Below the pieces are notes generated by a model. That model ran no database searches, was not told where the DNA came from, and saw only the letters and a program-made list of their open reading frames with translations. Source: Pisolithus tinctorius (taxonomy: Eukaryota > Basidiomycota > Agaricomycetes > Boletales > Pisolithaceae). From it: 64,000 nucleotides of DNA. The position numbers and the translations under genes are program-made. Position 1 is the first letter of the stretch; every line of letters starts with the position of its first letter. The stretch covers positions 4,216,001-4,280,000 of the forward strand of contig JANFAH010000001.1 in the NCBI GenBank assembly GCA_024663395.1. The letters are read 5' to 3'. Below, in pieces: positions 46,296 to 57,800 of this stretch.

Positions 46296-46515
46296 ACGTT
46301 CGAGATGCCCGAAAGCGCTCGGTAGCGACACTTGCCACGTCGCAAAGCCCCGTGGATTAGACTTAGAGACTAAGCTGATATCTAATCTCTACGTATGTAA
46401 TCACATTAGTAATACGTTCATATTCTTTTTTGGATGCGTTCGTGTGGCAGTGTTACATTTGATTGACACCCTGTTCAAAGGCATCAAGTCTTTACGCGGC
46501 CCGCCTACATCATAG

Positions 46516-48178
46516 ATGGTGGAACCTAGGAATGGCACGCAAGACAAGGAAGTTGACGAACTCGATGACGACTTCCAGTCAGACGACGGAGAAGCGGACC
46601 CTAACGTCTTCAGAATATCGGACCCTTTGACTCCGCCTTCAGCCATGAGTTACAGCGCGAAAGAATTGCATAGTAAGTTTCAAGGGTTCCCAACTGCGTG
46701 GCTTCCGGTTGACTCTGATAGCGCTCATTCACGAGGGATATATCGACTTAAACCCGAGCTACCAACGAGGTATGTCCACCCCCAACCTCGCCATGTTCAG
46801 TCATTGACCACAGGCACCCAGATGTTGTTTGGCCCGAGAGCAAACAAATTGGTCTCATTGACTCCATCTTCCGCAATTTCTACATACCTCCCATTATCTT
46901 TGCAGTGCAAAAGGATGACGAGGGAGAAGTCGTGCGCGTTTGCGTGGATGGCAAGCAGAGATTGACTTCTATACAGAAGTTCCTGGATGGCCTGGTGAGT
47001 TCACAATTCAACCCTTCTTGCATTCGAGGCCCTCTTACAGTGTCAGTGATAACAGATACCTCGTAAGTCTCTCGAGTGCTGTTTCACCCTTTTTCGTGAC
47101 AATTGATTTCGAATGTGTGGAGATCGCGACTCACGGACCAAGAAGAATTTTTGGTATGTAAGATCTGAACAGCAGAAGGCTACGCGGTTGGAGATCCCAG
47201 AGGGCTGGAAACGACAGTTTGCTGAAACCCGAATTACGTGCGGTCAGTATCACATCCTGAATGCGAGCATGGACAGGGATGGACTAATTTATCTAGTCGA
47301 GTATCATGGCTTAGCTCCTGGCACCGAGAGAGAAATCTTCCAGCGCGTCCAGCTAGGAATGACTCTGACGGCAGCAGGTGAGTCACATTCAATTAGGTTA
47401 ATAGCAACTAAGCGGTGTATAGAAAAACTACAGGCTATATCTTCTTCGTGGGCAGAATGGATAGCAGACCTTCATACAAGGCATGTCAACGCTGAAGGCG
47501 CCCTAGCGGATGTACTGGAATGGGACGTCAAACGCGGACGGGACTTTCAATGCATTGCTCAAATGGTATACTGCTGCGATTCGTTACCAGAGCACGCTCT
47601 CCCTACGGCACAGAAGCTAGAAAAATGGCTTGCACGTGTCGACAAGCCGACGCAATCTTTCAAAACGCGAATTAGCGATACGTTGGACGCGTTTTGGTAC
47701 ATCGCCACTGCAGAGAACCTGAACGCCGCGTTCACACAAGTTGATAAACGAGTCGCTCCAGTTGAGTTCGTTTTCATTGGTAAGGGTGACTCGTAACTGT
47801 GCATTTGCACCGCGCTGACCACGTGTAGGTACTCTCCTTTTCATTCTGGACAAGCGTACCCACGAGGATCGAGCAAACGCGATCCTGCATATGCGCTTGC
47901 GGATTCGAGAGCAATTCCGAGACGTTCGCAATAACGGATTAGTTGGAAAAGCGCTTTGGAAATTTATCGACAGTGTAACAGGTCCTTCTGGGCTCAAAGT
48001 TTTGGACAATAGCCCATATTCGATCCGCGCCGGTTCATCCAGCTCTAAGAAGCGTAAACAACTGGACGAGGACGATGACGATTACCACCCGTCGCCTGTG
48101 AGAAGCCTTGGCCAGGATACAAGAACACGTGCTAGGGCAAGACAGAGCGACGACCGGGGCTGGCCTGCAGGTGCATAG
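46516..48178 (+). CDS. DUF262 (ParB/GmrSD-like) domain protein
   Basis: ATG 46516 opens an acidic start, then 'SAMSYSAKELHS'. Spliced exons give 'GYIDLNPSYQRDVVWPESK', 'FRNFYIPPIIFAVQ' and 'RVCVDGKQRLTSIQKFLDG' (near 46935-46995). This DGQQR-like motif is the mark of DUF262, the ParB-like nucleotide-binding fold found in bacterial GmrSD type IV restriction enzymes. The remainder is helical, with 'YWFV'-like aromatic 'NFWYVRSEQQKATRLEIP', 'FQRVQLGMTLTAAEKLQAIS', and ends in a Lys/Arg/Asp-rich tail with a likely nuclear signal ('SSKKRKQLDEDDDD'). No C-terminal HNH nuclease (DUF1524) was seen. Fungal homologues are known to me only as uncharacterised. It converges on DCC1 with a 32-bp gap. Confidence 0.82.
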
Positions 48179-48210
48179 TGGCAGAAAATCAGAGTAACAG
48201 TACATTACCA

Positions 48211-49580
48211 CTAGTTATTGTATCCCACTCTTGAGGTGTACCACGTACCCTCGGGTGTTGTTATGGCTCGTGCATATTTTAGCAGCAGTTTGTCCCGCTC
48301 CTTGGAATTGACTGCGATATCTGACAAGAAAGGTTCGATGTCGTTGCTCTTCCATCGCTGCTTGGTGAGGAACAACTCAGTAAAGCGCGCAGCGGGATCG
48401 ACCTGCAGCCCCGAGGCGGGGAAATAGGTCAATGCAGCACCGCCAGAGTTATCCTGCGACCGAAGATAGTTTCCCTGCAGGAATGTGTAAGTGTTGTTAA
48501 TCGGAGAGTCGGAGAGGTGGGAACATACTGTAAGCAGTTCCAATGCAAGGAAGGCTTCAAAGGTGTCACCAATTTTGTTTTTCCACTTCGACAAAAATTC
48601 TGACTCCATGATGGGCTCGTGCTAACAATGCCCAGTTTCAGGCCGCTACAGACATGACTATGACACAATGACGTACCTTGTAATGTCTCAGAATCTCCAA
48701 GCCGATCTCAGCGACCACAGCTTTGACATCCATCTCCCACAGTCCTTCCTTGACAGGCCCGAACCAAGAGATGATCTGTCCAGAAACTTCTCGAGGAATC
48801 TCGTGCTCGTCCGCAAGCGTGGAGACGAGTTCCTCTACCCCTGCTGCTTGGTATGAGAGAGACAAAGTTACCATGTAACTAAGGATAAGCTCTAAAATCG
48901 TGCTGAGGTGCGTAGGGACGATGGGACGCAGGTAACCTGTATTATTTTAGTGTAAACGATTGTTGGAGGATGGTTGGGTGATTCACCATCAAGGACGAGG
49001 ATACGTTTCTCCTTCAGGCCCCGCTGAAACTCTGCTTCGCTTGCTTGGATTTCACTCAATGCCTGATCGTAAGTGTACTTTACAAGTGTCACCTACCCCA
49101 GGAGATTAGACGGGAGACGGGGAAGTTCTGTTTGCTTACGCGTCGGTCTTCGTCACCTTCATCGTACTGCGCACCCTTCAGGAACATGGGCAACTTGTGT
49201 AGTTTGGGGACAGACGGCGCCAGCTCCAAAACTTCATGGATCTGATCCCTCACATTCACAGCTCTTCCCGAGTCCGTCCTTGACGGCGTCGTTACCAGCA
49301 AAGTATTAGACAACTGAACCGAACGAAGGGCATATGTTTTGTCTGCCGTACACAGGACTGCGTCCTCAGCGATGCTCCCTTTTACACACAGTCTGTATAT
49401 CTCCCAATTCGTGAGCATCCCGAACGCGTCTCCTTTGTGAACCTACGTCGATTGCGCATGAGAAGGCGCGTTCATTGTCGATTCGATCAACTGACATAGC
49501 TCGGGAGGAAGTTCGATCAGGCGGAATGAGCCCGCGTCCTGGGCAGTGGATGGGGAGAACCTGACGTCGATATCACTCAT
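48211..49580 (-). CDS. DCC1: Sister chromatid cohesion protein Dcc1
   Basis: Subunit of the alternative clamp loader Ctf18-RFC with Ctf8; promotes cohesion during S phase and loads PCNA. ATG 49580 gives 'MSDIDVRFSPSTAQDAGSFR' and 'LIELPPELCQLIES'. The core reads 'LCVKGSIAEDAVLCTADKTY' and 'LRSVQLSNTLLVTTP', 'LELAPSVPKLHKLPMFLK', 'YTYDQALSEIQASEAEFQRG', 'RILVLDGEWL' and 'REVSGQIISWFGPVKEGLW', and ends with the winged-helix segment 'MESEFLSKWKNKIGDTFEA', 'TYFPASGLQVDPAARFTELF' and 'WKSNDIEPFLSDI'. The '-KTY-LR-VQ-SNT' block and the final 'RW---DI-PF--D' are typical. About five introns; stop at 48211. Complete by eye. Confidence 0.9.
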
Positions 49581-49682
49581 AGTAGTTGGCAGTGAGTAGG
49601 ATAAAAGGAAAAAGTCAAACAAATTCGCCACGCGCCCACTTCATGGAAAGAACGTTTGACGATGCAGTAGAGACAAGCATAG

Positions 49683-51327
49683 TTATGAGTCTATCTCGAC
49701 CTCTACAGGACAAAACCTAACTCTAACCTCAGAGATCTCCTTTCTAGCCTCCCTGAGTCTATGCGTAATCTGTTCTTCTAACCTAGATGTCTCCATTACC
49801 GTCAATGTGCTGGCAACGTCTGCAGTCACATCCACAGATATAACAGACCCCATGCGTTTCGCTCGCAGGTCTCGTATTGCTAGTATGTAGGGAACCCCAT
49901 GGCTAGATTCGGCGCTTTTCGATAAAAGGGGGTCTAGAGCGCGCGAAAGCTTGTCACGAGTTTTCCTTGAAACGCCAGCGTCCATAAGCTCCGCAAACGC
50001 ACCCTTCAACAGTGCGTAGCCTTGCTGCAGGATGACAGCCGACACAATCATCCCTTGGGTCAAAGACGAATTTAACATTAATTTACTAGTTGTAGGGCTG
50101 CAACTTACCACCGATAGGGTCAAGGGGAAGTGCTGGGAGTAACCAGGATCCCAGGATCGCCACAAGTGCAACAACACTCGAATATGCATCACTCCTGTGG
50201 TGTATAGCGTTGGCATATAACACAGGACTGTGCTCTTCGTCTGCAACTTTCTTGGTAATACGGTAGAGCCATTCTTTTGAGAGAACGCTAATGGCAGCAA
50301 ACCAGGCAGCATTCGGATCTAGCACACCTCCAGCGTGACCATGTGCATGTCCAATGGACGGCATATGCTGTGCAGCGGATGTCACCTGGGAGAGAAGATC
50401 GTGTAGTGGACCCGGAGGAAGAGTGGAAACTGACGTAGCCAACGCCTGTGCTAGGAGATGATAGGAGTGAAATGCTATGCCGACGGCGCCAGCAATGAGC
50501 ATAAGTGAGACGGTTGTGGTTCCGAGTGTTTCAAACTTGGAAAAACCGTAGGGGTAGTGTAATGATGGCGGTTTCCGCGACAACTTCCAACAGAACAGTG
50601 TAACAAAGTCGCCCAAAAGATCTGACAACGACGTAAGAGAGAACGGCAAACTAGCCCGACTGGAGCCACACACCACTCAAAGAGTGACCCGCATCTGCTA
50701 GTAGAGATGCAGAGTTCATGTGCCAGGCAGCTATGCCTTTGGCACCAGTCAACACGACGTTGGAATACAATCCAATGAGTGTTATTCGACTACCGCGATC
50801 GCCTAAGGCGCCGTTCTTAGTCTTCTGGACTTGGCCGGTAGGTTGATCCAACGTACCTGCGCCCTGTAGTGCCTGAAGCAATCCCTCGGTGTCGTGTCCA
50901 TGGTCGTTGTCATTGTGTGAATGTGTGTGGAAAATGGAGTGATTGTGCGAATGAGGATGCGACGGAGTACCCTCCTTGTGGGTATCCGATGATGACTTTG
51001 TGGACTTGGAACGCCTTTGAGACATTCTCAGGACGGAAAACACTCTTGACGTGGAATAGAGAGGATAACTGCAACACGTCACTGTGTTTCAAAAATGTAA
51101 TTGTTATGTTGTGAAGAAGCGCACCCCGACCCTGAACCGCACCCCGAAGACACAGCCGTCCTTAGGACCACGTCGTGTGCTGTGGTGGAGGGTACCGAAG
51201 ACGACGACCTACGAGTCCCGCTAGTCGGGCGAGAGAGGAGTGATGGCCAAGTCGGAGGCCCGCGCTTACCACGAACCGAGTACAGAGCGACACGTCGCCA
51301 AGCTCCGATGTTGACGCGGACGTTCAT
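49683..51327 (-). CDS. MMT1: Mitochondrial cation diffusion facilitator (Mmt1/2-like)
   Basis: CDF transporters exchange Fe2+, Zn2+ or Mn2+ for protons; yeast Mmt1/2 export iron from mitochondria. ATG 51327 gives an Arg-rich, acid-free lead ('MNVRVNIGAWRRVALYSVRG'), a good matrix-targeting sequence. An intron (GTGCGC...TTGCAG, about 51060-51130) joins it to 'YPLYSTSRVFSVL' and a His-rich loop ('SHPHSHNHSIFHTHSHNDND'). The membrane part has 'HMNSASLLADAGHSLSDLLGD' (HxxxD site), 'ANAIHHRSDAYSSVVALVAI' (second HxxxD), and 'GLTQGMIVSAVILQQGYALL'. The C-terminal domain ('GSVISVDVTADVASTLTV', 'ITHRLREARKEISEVRV') is the ferredoxin-like CDF tail, ending at 49683. The 'HHRSD' form fits Mmt proteins; metal is inferred. 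Confidence 0.87.
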
Positions 51328-51559
51328 ATTGTATGGTGACAGTGCTGAGTCCGCGTTATGGCCCTCCTGTGCAGTCTGATGCCAGCGCCTGGGACGATGG
51401 ATGAAGTCATTACCATGTCCAGCCGCATAGGAGGTCACACGTCCAGGCCTGGCGGTTATGTTTGAAATGTCGAGACACTATAGTAGCTTCTTACAATGTT
51501 GGTTACTGGCGTACAAGGTGGCCATCTCTGTTGGACAGGAATGTCCGTTGGCAGTCAAT

Positions 51560-53086
51560 CTACTCGTAAATGCTCTCCAACACTTCCACGATCTTTGGAT
51601 ACAACGGATCCTCTGCATTCCCTATGGCCAATCGCGCGATTTTTGGGAGATCTTCCCTCGGAACGCCGTAGGTGATGAGGTTACTTCGTAGGCCCAGTGT
51701 CTCGACCAATCTACGAAACCGTCAGCATCATTGATCCAAACGCTCACCGCGAAGCAACGTATACCCATTTATCATTGAGCTCAGTCGCATGACGTCCCCC
51801 ACGGTGGTGCCGGTGCTGGGCTCCCCAAGATAAAATAGCGCTTTAGCAAGTGCAGCTTTGTCTACCTCGGTCGCAGTTCCCGCTTTCAGTGCAACAACGG
51901 CGGCAAGGGTCAAACACTAAATAGCACCATCATCGAGGCAGCGAATATCTAAGTGCTCTCGCTTACGGAAGTCACGCCATGAGGGATACCGTAGGTCGCT
52001 CCGAGCTTATGACCTAGGGAATGGGACAGACCTAAGGCACTGCGGGGTATACGTACAAGTCAGTGGCACGTACAGTTTGTACACCACTAGCCTTCACCTA
52101 TGTTTCTCGACCCGCATGGGCCACAAACTCATCCAAGCGGCGATCAGAAGTCGTTGTCTCACGTCCAAATTATTAGGGTCCATCTGGGCTAGCGGAAGGT
52201 GCGCGAAAAGGTCACCGATCGCGGCATAACAGAGAACTCTGAGAGGAGGCGCTACTCCAGGCCGATACAACGACTCTACAGGGAGCGTTCTTTGGCGGTT
52301 TTCCTTGGACGGATATGAGAATAGCTCACCGACAGCATGGTCGAGTGCACGGAGACCGGTGGATAGCCTACATTTCCGTCTCAATAACGCCCAAATGGTA
52401 CACCGAAGTGGTCATGTATCATACTTACCACAATTTCTCTGGCGTCGCCAGCGTTAGTTCCGCATCAAGGATGATCCCGGAAGGAGCAATCATAGGGTTG
52501 GCGATGCCAACTTTGTTACCCTGCTCATCTGTGTACCCTGCATTACTCTGAAGTGATGAACACCGTGGTTGATGGTTAATTGCAGGAAAACTTACCGTGT
52601 ACTCGGCTGCACTGAGGGTCGTCGGGATGGCTATATGACTGAAGAACTTTCCTCGGGTATCGTGTAGGTGATTTACCATAATCTTCGTTGCATCAATGGG
52701 GGACCCACCCCCAACGGAAATGAATATATCTGCCTGCACATCTTCGAAAGCCTTGGTTCCGTCGACGATACCCTGAACAGGCGCATGTTGGCCAATTTGC
52801 GAGAACGTTCCGCCGAACGCATTCAGTCCTTTCAAGATACTCTCCACATTGGTAACTACATTAGTCTCTCAGTGCGTACGCGGCACAGATCAGCTGTTAT
52901 GCAGAGCGATTTGCTATGGCCCAGACATACTTTTTCCCGAAGAGACTTGCCAGTGACAATCAATGCCTTGCTACCGCCCAAGATACTAAGAAGCTGAGGA
53001 AGTGCCGTGCTAAGGCACCCTGGGCCGTAGTAAACACCTTTCAACGTCTCATGATATGCATACGTTCCGTGTAGACTCCCGGACAT
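51560..53086 (-). CDS. Iron-type alcohol dehydrogenase / maleylacetate reductase-like
   Basis: ATG 53086 gives 'MSGSLHGTYAYHETLKGVYY', then 'ALIVTGKSLREK' (Rossmann-like start), 'QADIFISVGGGSPIDATKIM' (GGGSxxD, NAD-phosphate contact), 'HIAIPTTLSAAEYT', 'GIILDAELTLATPEKLW', 'STGLRALDHAVGELFS' (Asp and His metal ligands), and 'SALGLSHSLGHKLGATYGIPHG' (His ligands) across introns. The C-terminus is 'RSNLITYGVPREDLPKIA' to 'VEVLESIYE' with stop at 51560. The group III ADH fold is clear. 'LSAAEYT' (Ala-Glu rather than Gly-Ser-Glu) and the short His motif resemble maleylacetate reductases of aromatic degradation, but no dioxygenase gene sits nearby, so substrate is open. At least six introns. Confidence 0.85.
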
Positions 53087-54893
53087 GTTCAGCTGTAGCT
53101 CTTGTGTGGGACGAACGTTCTGAGTCAGGACTCGGCACCTTCCACTTAGGGGCCCACGGCAATATTCTCTCTCTGCAAGTGACTGATAAGCTGAGTAAGT
53201 AAGTCACCGACGGATTGCACTTGCAAGATAAGGCTCATCCCGACGTCTTAGGGGCATTTACTTCGAGTATTTCCAAAGCCACTAGTTGGCTGGCCAAAAA
53301 CTCAAAGATAGTAACCTGCGAACTTCGAAAACCCGTTGGGCGATGAACAGTCCAGTTTAACTACTTTGGTGGACGACCACGGCCCACTTGGATACAAATC
53401 GCACATATCAACTGCCAGGTCAGGTTTAGATCATTCGAGCAGAGGGAATACATACTTCCTGTAACTAGTGCCTTGGACAGGTGGTTAATCACCTTCGTGA
53501 CTTGTTATCAAGGGACGAGGCCCATCTAGTAATTCAATGTTGTTATATATCACTGCCTTGGTCCTGCCCGTCATTCCTTAGTGTCTTTTTCCCTTGCTCC
53601 CAAGCAGGCCGGATGTCGGAATGCTATTTACAGAGTTCTTTACGGCCAGCACAATCAGCGAGCCCTTCGCGAAGCTCAGCCAGTTCCACGTCCATGGCAT
53701 CATGAGCTGGTGTCAGTGGATGGGGGATAAGCAGCTTAAAAATGGCATCAAGCACGCCGTCGACACGATACGTTGCGTGACCAGTGTGCTGAGTTGTATA
53801 CCATTTACCATCTTGATTGACGCGGGTGTAGGGGAGTACTGTTGCGCAGCTGTTTCATACTCGCTCTGATGCTTGGACTGTACAATGCGCTGTATCTTGT
53901 CTAGGTTTCGGGTTATCTAGGCCGAGATACTCATTCGAATGGGAGGAACGAGGACGCGATCTAGCCAAGGGTGAGTGGCAGAGCTCCGCCAGCCGGGTAC
54001 TTTTCCGGAAGATTCGGGCTATGACCATGCTTAGCATGAGTCACGAGGACGGAAGTCACCCTACGGGGCGAACAAAATTCAGGGTTGAAACGATTCGTGT
54101 AAGTCACAAGGGCATCGGCACTGATCAGCGAAACCGAAACAGTACAGAGTGTGGGATGATCTGGTTGTTTGAAAACCGCAGTAGCCTCGGCTGTTTGGGC
54201 CTCGAGAGACGTTAGCTTACCGGTAGCGAACAAAAACTGGAAGGTCTTCCTCGCACCAGAATGCGGGGTTAATCGATGAGCGCGATCTTTGCAAGGCGCA
54301 ATGTGTATAGCGGTAATGGAGAGCAACAAACACAACAAAGGGGCACGCGTTTTCAAAAGTCACCGCTGGAAATGAAGCATCATGTGTGTATGTAGTAGCC
54401 GTGATTCCTTGAGGCGAAAGTGCTGCTGGGTCAAAAATACAACGGCGGTCGGGCTGATAGGCTACCCAGGGATGGATAAACATGGACCCATATAATGGCG
54501 GATATCCTCGCCGACGTCGAGCTCAGCCCCCTCGCGAAAAGATTTCAAGTACATACTGCGGGCCCTTTTCGCCACGTGTGTTAGGAGGACGGGCCTCGCC
54601 ACATTAATTCAACGGTCTCCTAGTGCTGCAAGCCTTTTTTTCCCTTTCATACCAACTCTGCTTCATTCCTTACGGTGCGCCCTTTGTCGTCCCTCATCAC
54701 CCTACATAGCTCCGCAACTGGCTGTAAAGACTCTCCGACACGTCCTTGATCTCCCGCGAGTGACGTAGACATCATCACGGTCCTAGACGACCACTCTTGT
54801 TCAGGTACACGCCCAATCATAACGTCAATTCTTGTTCTGATCTCCTTCTTTCTCGTCCACCATCAGCGTTCTGCTGCTTTCGTCTTCTCGACT
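53087..54893. other. Long divergent intergenic region
   Basis: About 1.8 kb between the dehydrogenase (minus) and the Sec7-type gene (plus). Part of 53.99-54.48 kb may hold a small minus-strand gene (listed separately). The 54.6-54.9 kb part is pyrimidine-rich on the + strand (CTTTTTTTCCCTTTC, TCTCCTTCTTTCTCGTC), as often seen just upstream of fungal transcription starts. Nothing else is supportable. Confidence 0.45.
53996..54483 (-). CDS. Possible small hypothetical gene
   Basis: ATG 54483 gives 'MFIHPWVAYQPDRRCIFDPA' and the frame runs 88 codons to a stop at 54217. Alternative short introns (donor GTAAGC near 54220, acceptor GATCAG near 54120) could extend it to 'ADALVTYTNRFNPEFCSP' and beyond. 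Base composition is exon-like, but I recognise no family and the splice pattern is not unique. It could equally be untranslated sequence of the dehydrogenase gene region. Treated as tentative. Confidence 0.2.
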
Positions 54894-57800
54894 ATGGAGA
54901 ATGACGCTGCATCTGCTGCTGAGCAACGAGCCAATGCCGTGGCAAAACTCAGGCGCGCTGCCTCACTACCGCGCATGAAAGATGGCAGGCGCCCACCGAT
55001 GCGTGTCGAAGCTGTCAGTGATGGAGAGAAATTTCAAGCGGAGGAGCTCCAGGGTGAAGTTGCCGAACCCCCGCAGCCAGAACTGCCTGTATCATCTGAA
55101 GCTAAGCCTGAGACAGTCTCCGAGCACGAACAAAAACCAGGTACGCCCGAGCCGTCGGCAACGGCTCGAAAACGCCGTTCAAGATCTCGCTCTCGCTCTC
55201 GGGGCTCCAAGGACTTCAAGGGAAAATTCAAACCTCAGTCCCCCACTCCTGCTTCGGTCACTCCCAGCAATGACTCCTCACCGGATGATTCGTCTCCATC
55301 ACCCCCACCACCCCCGCCATCCGTTCTCGCACCCATACCTTCCCATATTACCGTTTCTCCTGCTTCAAGATTAGTGGTGTCTCCAAACTTTTTACCTCCC
55401 GGAGCTCCGTTGCATTCCGGCACCTCGTCCCCCGTTCCCATGTGGCCCACTTTGGATGCGATACACAAAGGTCTCATACGATCGAATAGTGTGGCTGCTC
55501 GTATGCAAGCATTGCAGAAACTTACTGGTAACATCGATCCCCAAGATGGTACCGTCCTTTCGCCATCTGCGTCCCCTCAGCCCATATTCGGCAAACTTGG
55601 GCGTAATAACACGGTATCGGGTGGCGAGCGCTCAGCTGCACGCCTCAAGTTATTCACCACCCTCAATGAGAGGATCAAAGAGGCCGATGTAGAAGGGACC
55701 AGTGGTGGGGAGGACCGCGAACGTGTGGTCCACACGCCTCCCAAACGTCGGAGACGCCGTTCAGCCCGGCATTCGGCTGGAGCTGCCAATCGAGCTCCAA
55801 TTACGGACGAGTCATCCGGGGTACCAACGTCAACCAGTTCACCTGCTGTTCCTCCTGCGCCCCTCCCTTCCACTCTGTCAGATGAATCAACCATCCATGA
55901 ACCTGCACGCACTGCTTCTGAAACTCCAATTCCCGCCCAATCCCTCACAATAAACCTGAATGATACTATCGCAGGCAGTCGCGGGACTACTCCAGTGCGC
56001 GCAGATCCGCCTAGCCAAAGGAAACGAAGGAGTGTCTTAGTTGAACCAGATGACGACGTAATCCCTCCTCATCATACTTATCCAGGACTACCAGTAACAC
56101 CGAAGCATCCCTCCCCAAGTGCTTCCCCTCAAATCCCTCATTCTTCGGATGATCCATCTTGCACATCTTCTAGTTCTACACCTGGAGCTGTTGGCGTACC
56201 TGTCTACTTGTCAGTTACACAGAGGACTCCATCGAGGCAAGACGCTTTCCCGTCAAGTCCCTTCGCCACCCCTCACACGGAGATATCTATATCCTCTCGT
56301 GACGAAGAGGAGGACGTAGAGTCGGAGAATCCGGAGGAAGTCGTCTACCCGGCCGAGAACTTGCGCCGTTCGCCGTACCATGACGCTTTTAACAGACAGA
56401 TCAGCTGGATAGCTGATCCAGGTATGTCCTAATATCCACGTTTCCGCGACTTCATTGGCTAAAGAAGTAGCTAGTCCCCGAATCAACCTTACCTGTCTAT
56501 GATGAGGATGAAGATGACGACGAGGCGCAACAAATGCACGATGTAGTGCAGGAGGAGGATGACCAACAGCCGCCGGAGTCTCCCCGTGAAGAATCCGGTC
56601 TTCAGACAGAAGCATCGTCTCCTCGTCAGTCCTCTGACTCGAAAGATCTTGTTGTGGAACAAGAACTATTCCCCGAACCAGCAACTCTCTCTACGTCCCC
56701 TGCACCATCACCAATGGCAGTGACGCCTAATACGACCTCTGTGTTGCGCAGCAGCGATGAGTCGGACTCCTCGCAACCGGCATACCCTCAGCGGCTCTCC
56801 GTTGCATCTCGCATACAGAGTGATCGTTCCCCTTTGAACGCTGAATTTGATTTGGACAACCCCGTCAGTGCCCCACCAGAAACACCGCTAAAACGGGACG
56901 GTTCTATTACCGGTGCGTGGGGAAGGTTCATGGGCGCTCTCACGAGGAGCGCTTCCAGTGGCGGACGCAGATCCAGGACCAACAGTCTTGCTGCTCGGGA
57001 GCAAAGACAGAATACGGACTCGGGTATCAGCCGGGAGAGTGGAGGAAGCCTCGTCAGCCCTAAAGTGGATAAGCATGAGAGTATCGGATCCGCGCATCCC
57101 CCGAGTCAATCTGTGATGCAATCCTCGTCTGCATCGGCATCGATGCAATCTTTAGCGCTGCAGACACCGCCGAGGAGTGGCGTATCGCCGATCCCACCAG
57201 TTTCGTCTGCCGATCTCGCGAAGTACAATGATGCCAAGTTATTCCCTTTCCCTGGCATGAAGAAACTCGAGGAACAGCGTCGCTACCGGGGCTTATCGGT
57301 GTCTTCGTCTACCCCGGATTTTGTCCAATCACTTCCTACCACCGAGAATGACATTCCGGTGCCATCGAGTTCCAACAACACACCTTCCAATTCTCCGGAT
57401 CTTAAACGAGATCGCACTCTCTCGCATCAGGCGTCTGACACACATCTCTTGGCTAAGTTCAAGAACCTCAGCTCACCGCCACTGTCCACTTCTGCATCTA
57501 CGTCGTCGCGTGATCACTTTGGTGGGCAAACCCCAACGACACCCCAATCAGCAACGTCAGTTTCCATCAAATTACCTACCAACCGCGAAGGCGTTCGCAA
57601 ATGGCTCTCAAAATTTGGGCAGTCAACGCCGTCGCTGGTCACGCCCTCTATGATATCTACATCCCAAGGGCGCCCTGCGTTCTCCAGGAAGCCGTCCTTA
57701 TCTGACCTCCTACGATGGCGAAAAGAGAACGATATCACTTCAGACTGGGAAGAGATCAGTTCTGAGAAGGCCCGTACCCCGACCAGCGCTGGCGGTGGAA

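Noticed and set aside
46296..48210. Bacterial-type defence island around the DUF262 gene
   Set aside because: The neighbours (NIPA transporter, Dcc1) are ordinary eukaryotic genes, the DUF262 gene itself has several spliceosomal introns, and no partner nuclease or helicase is adjacent.
53961..54356. Minus-strand frame starting 'MKTRAPLLCLLLSITAIHI', resembling a secreted protein
   Set aside because: The initiating codon is TTG, not ATG, and the frame overlaps a better ATG frame; the hydrophobic start is likely accidental.
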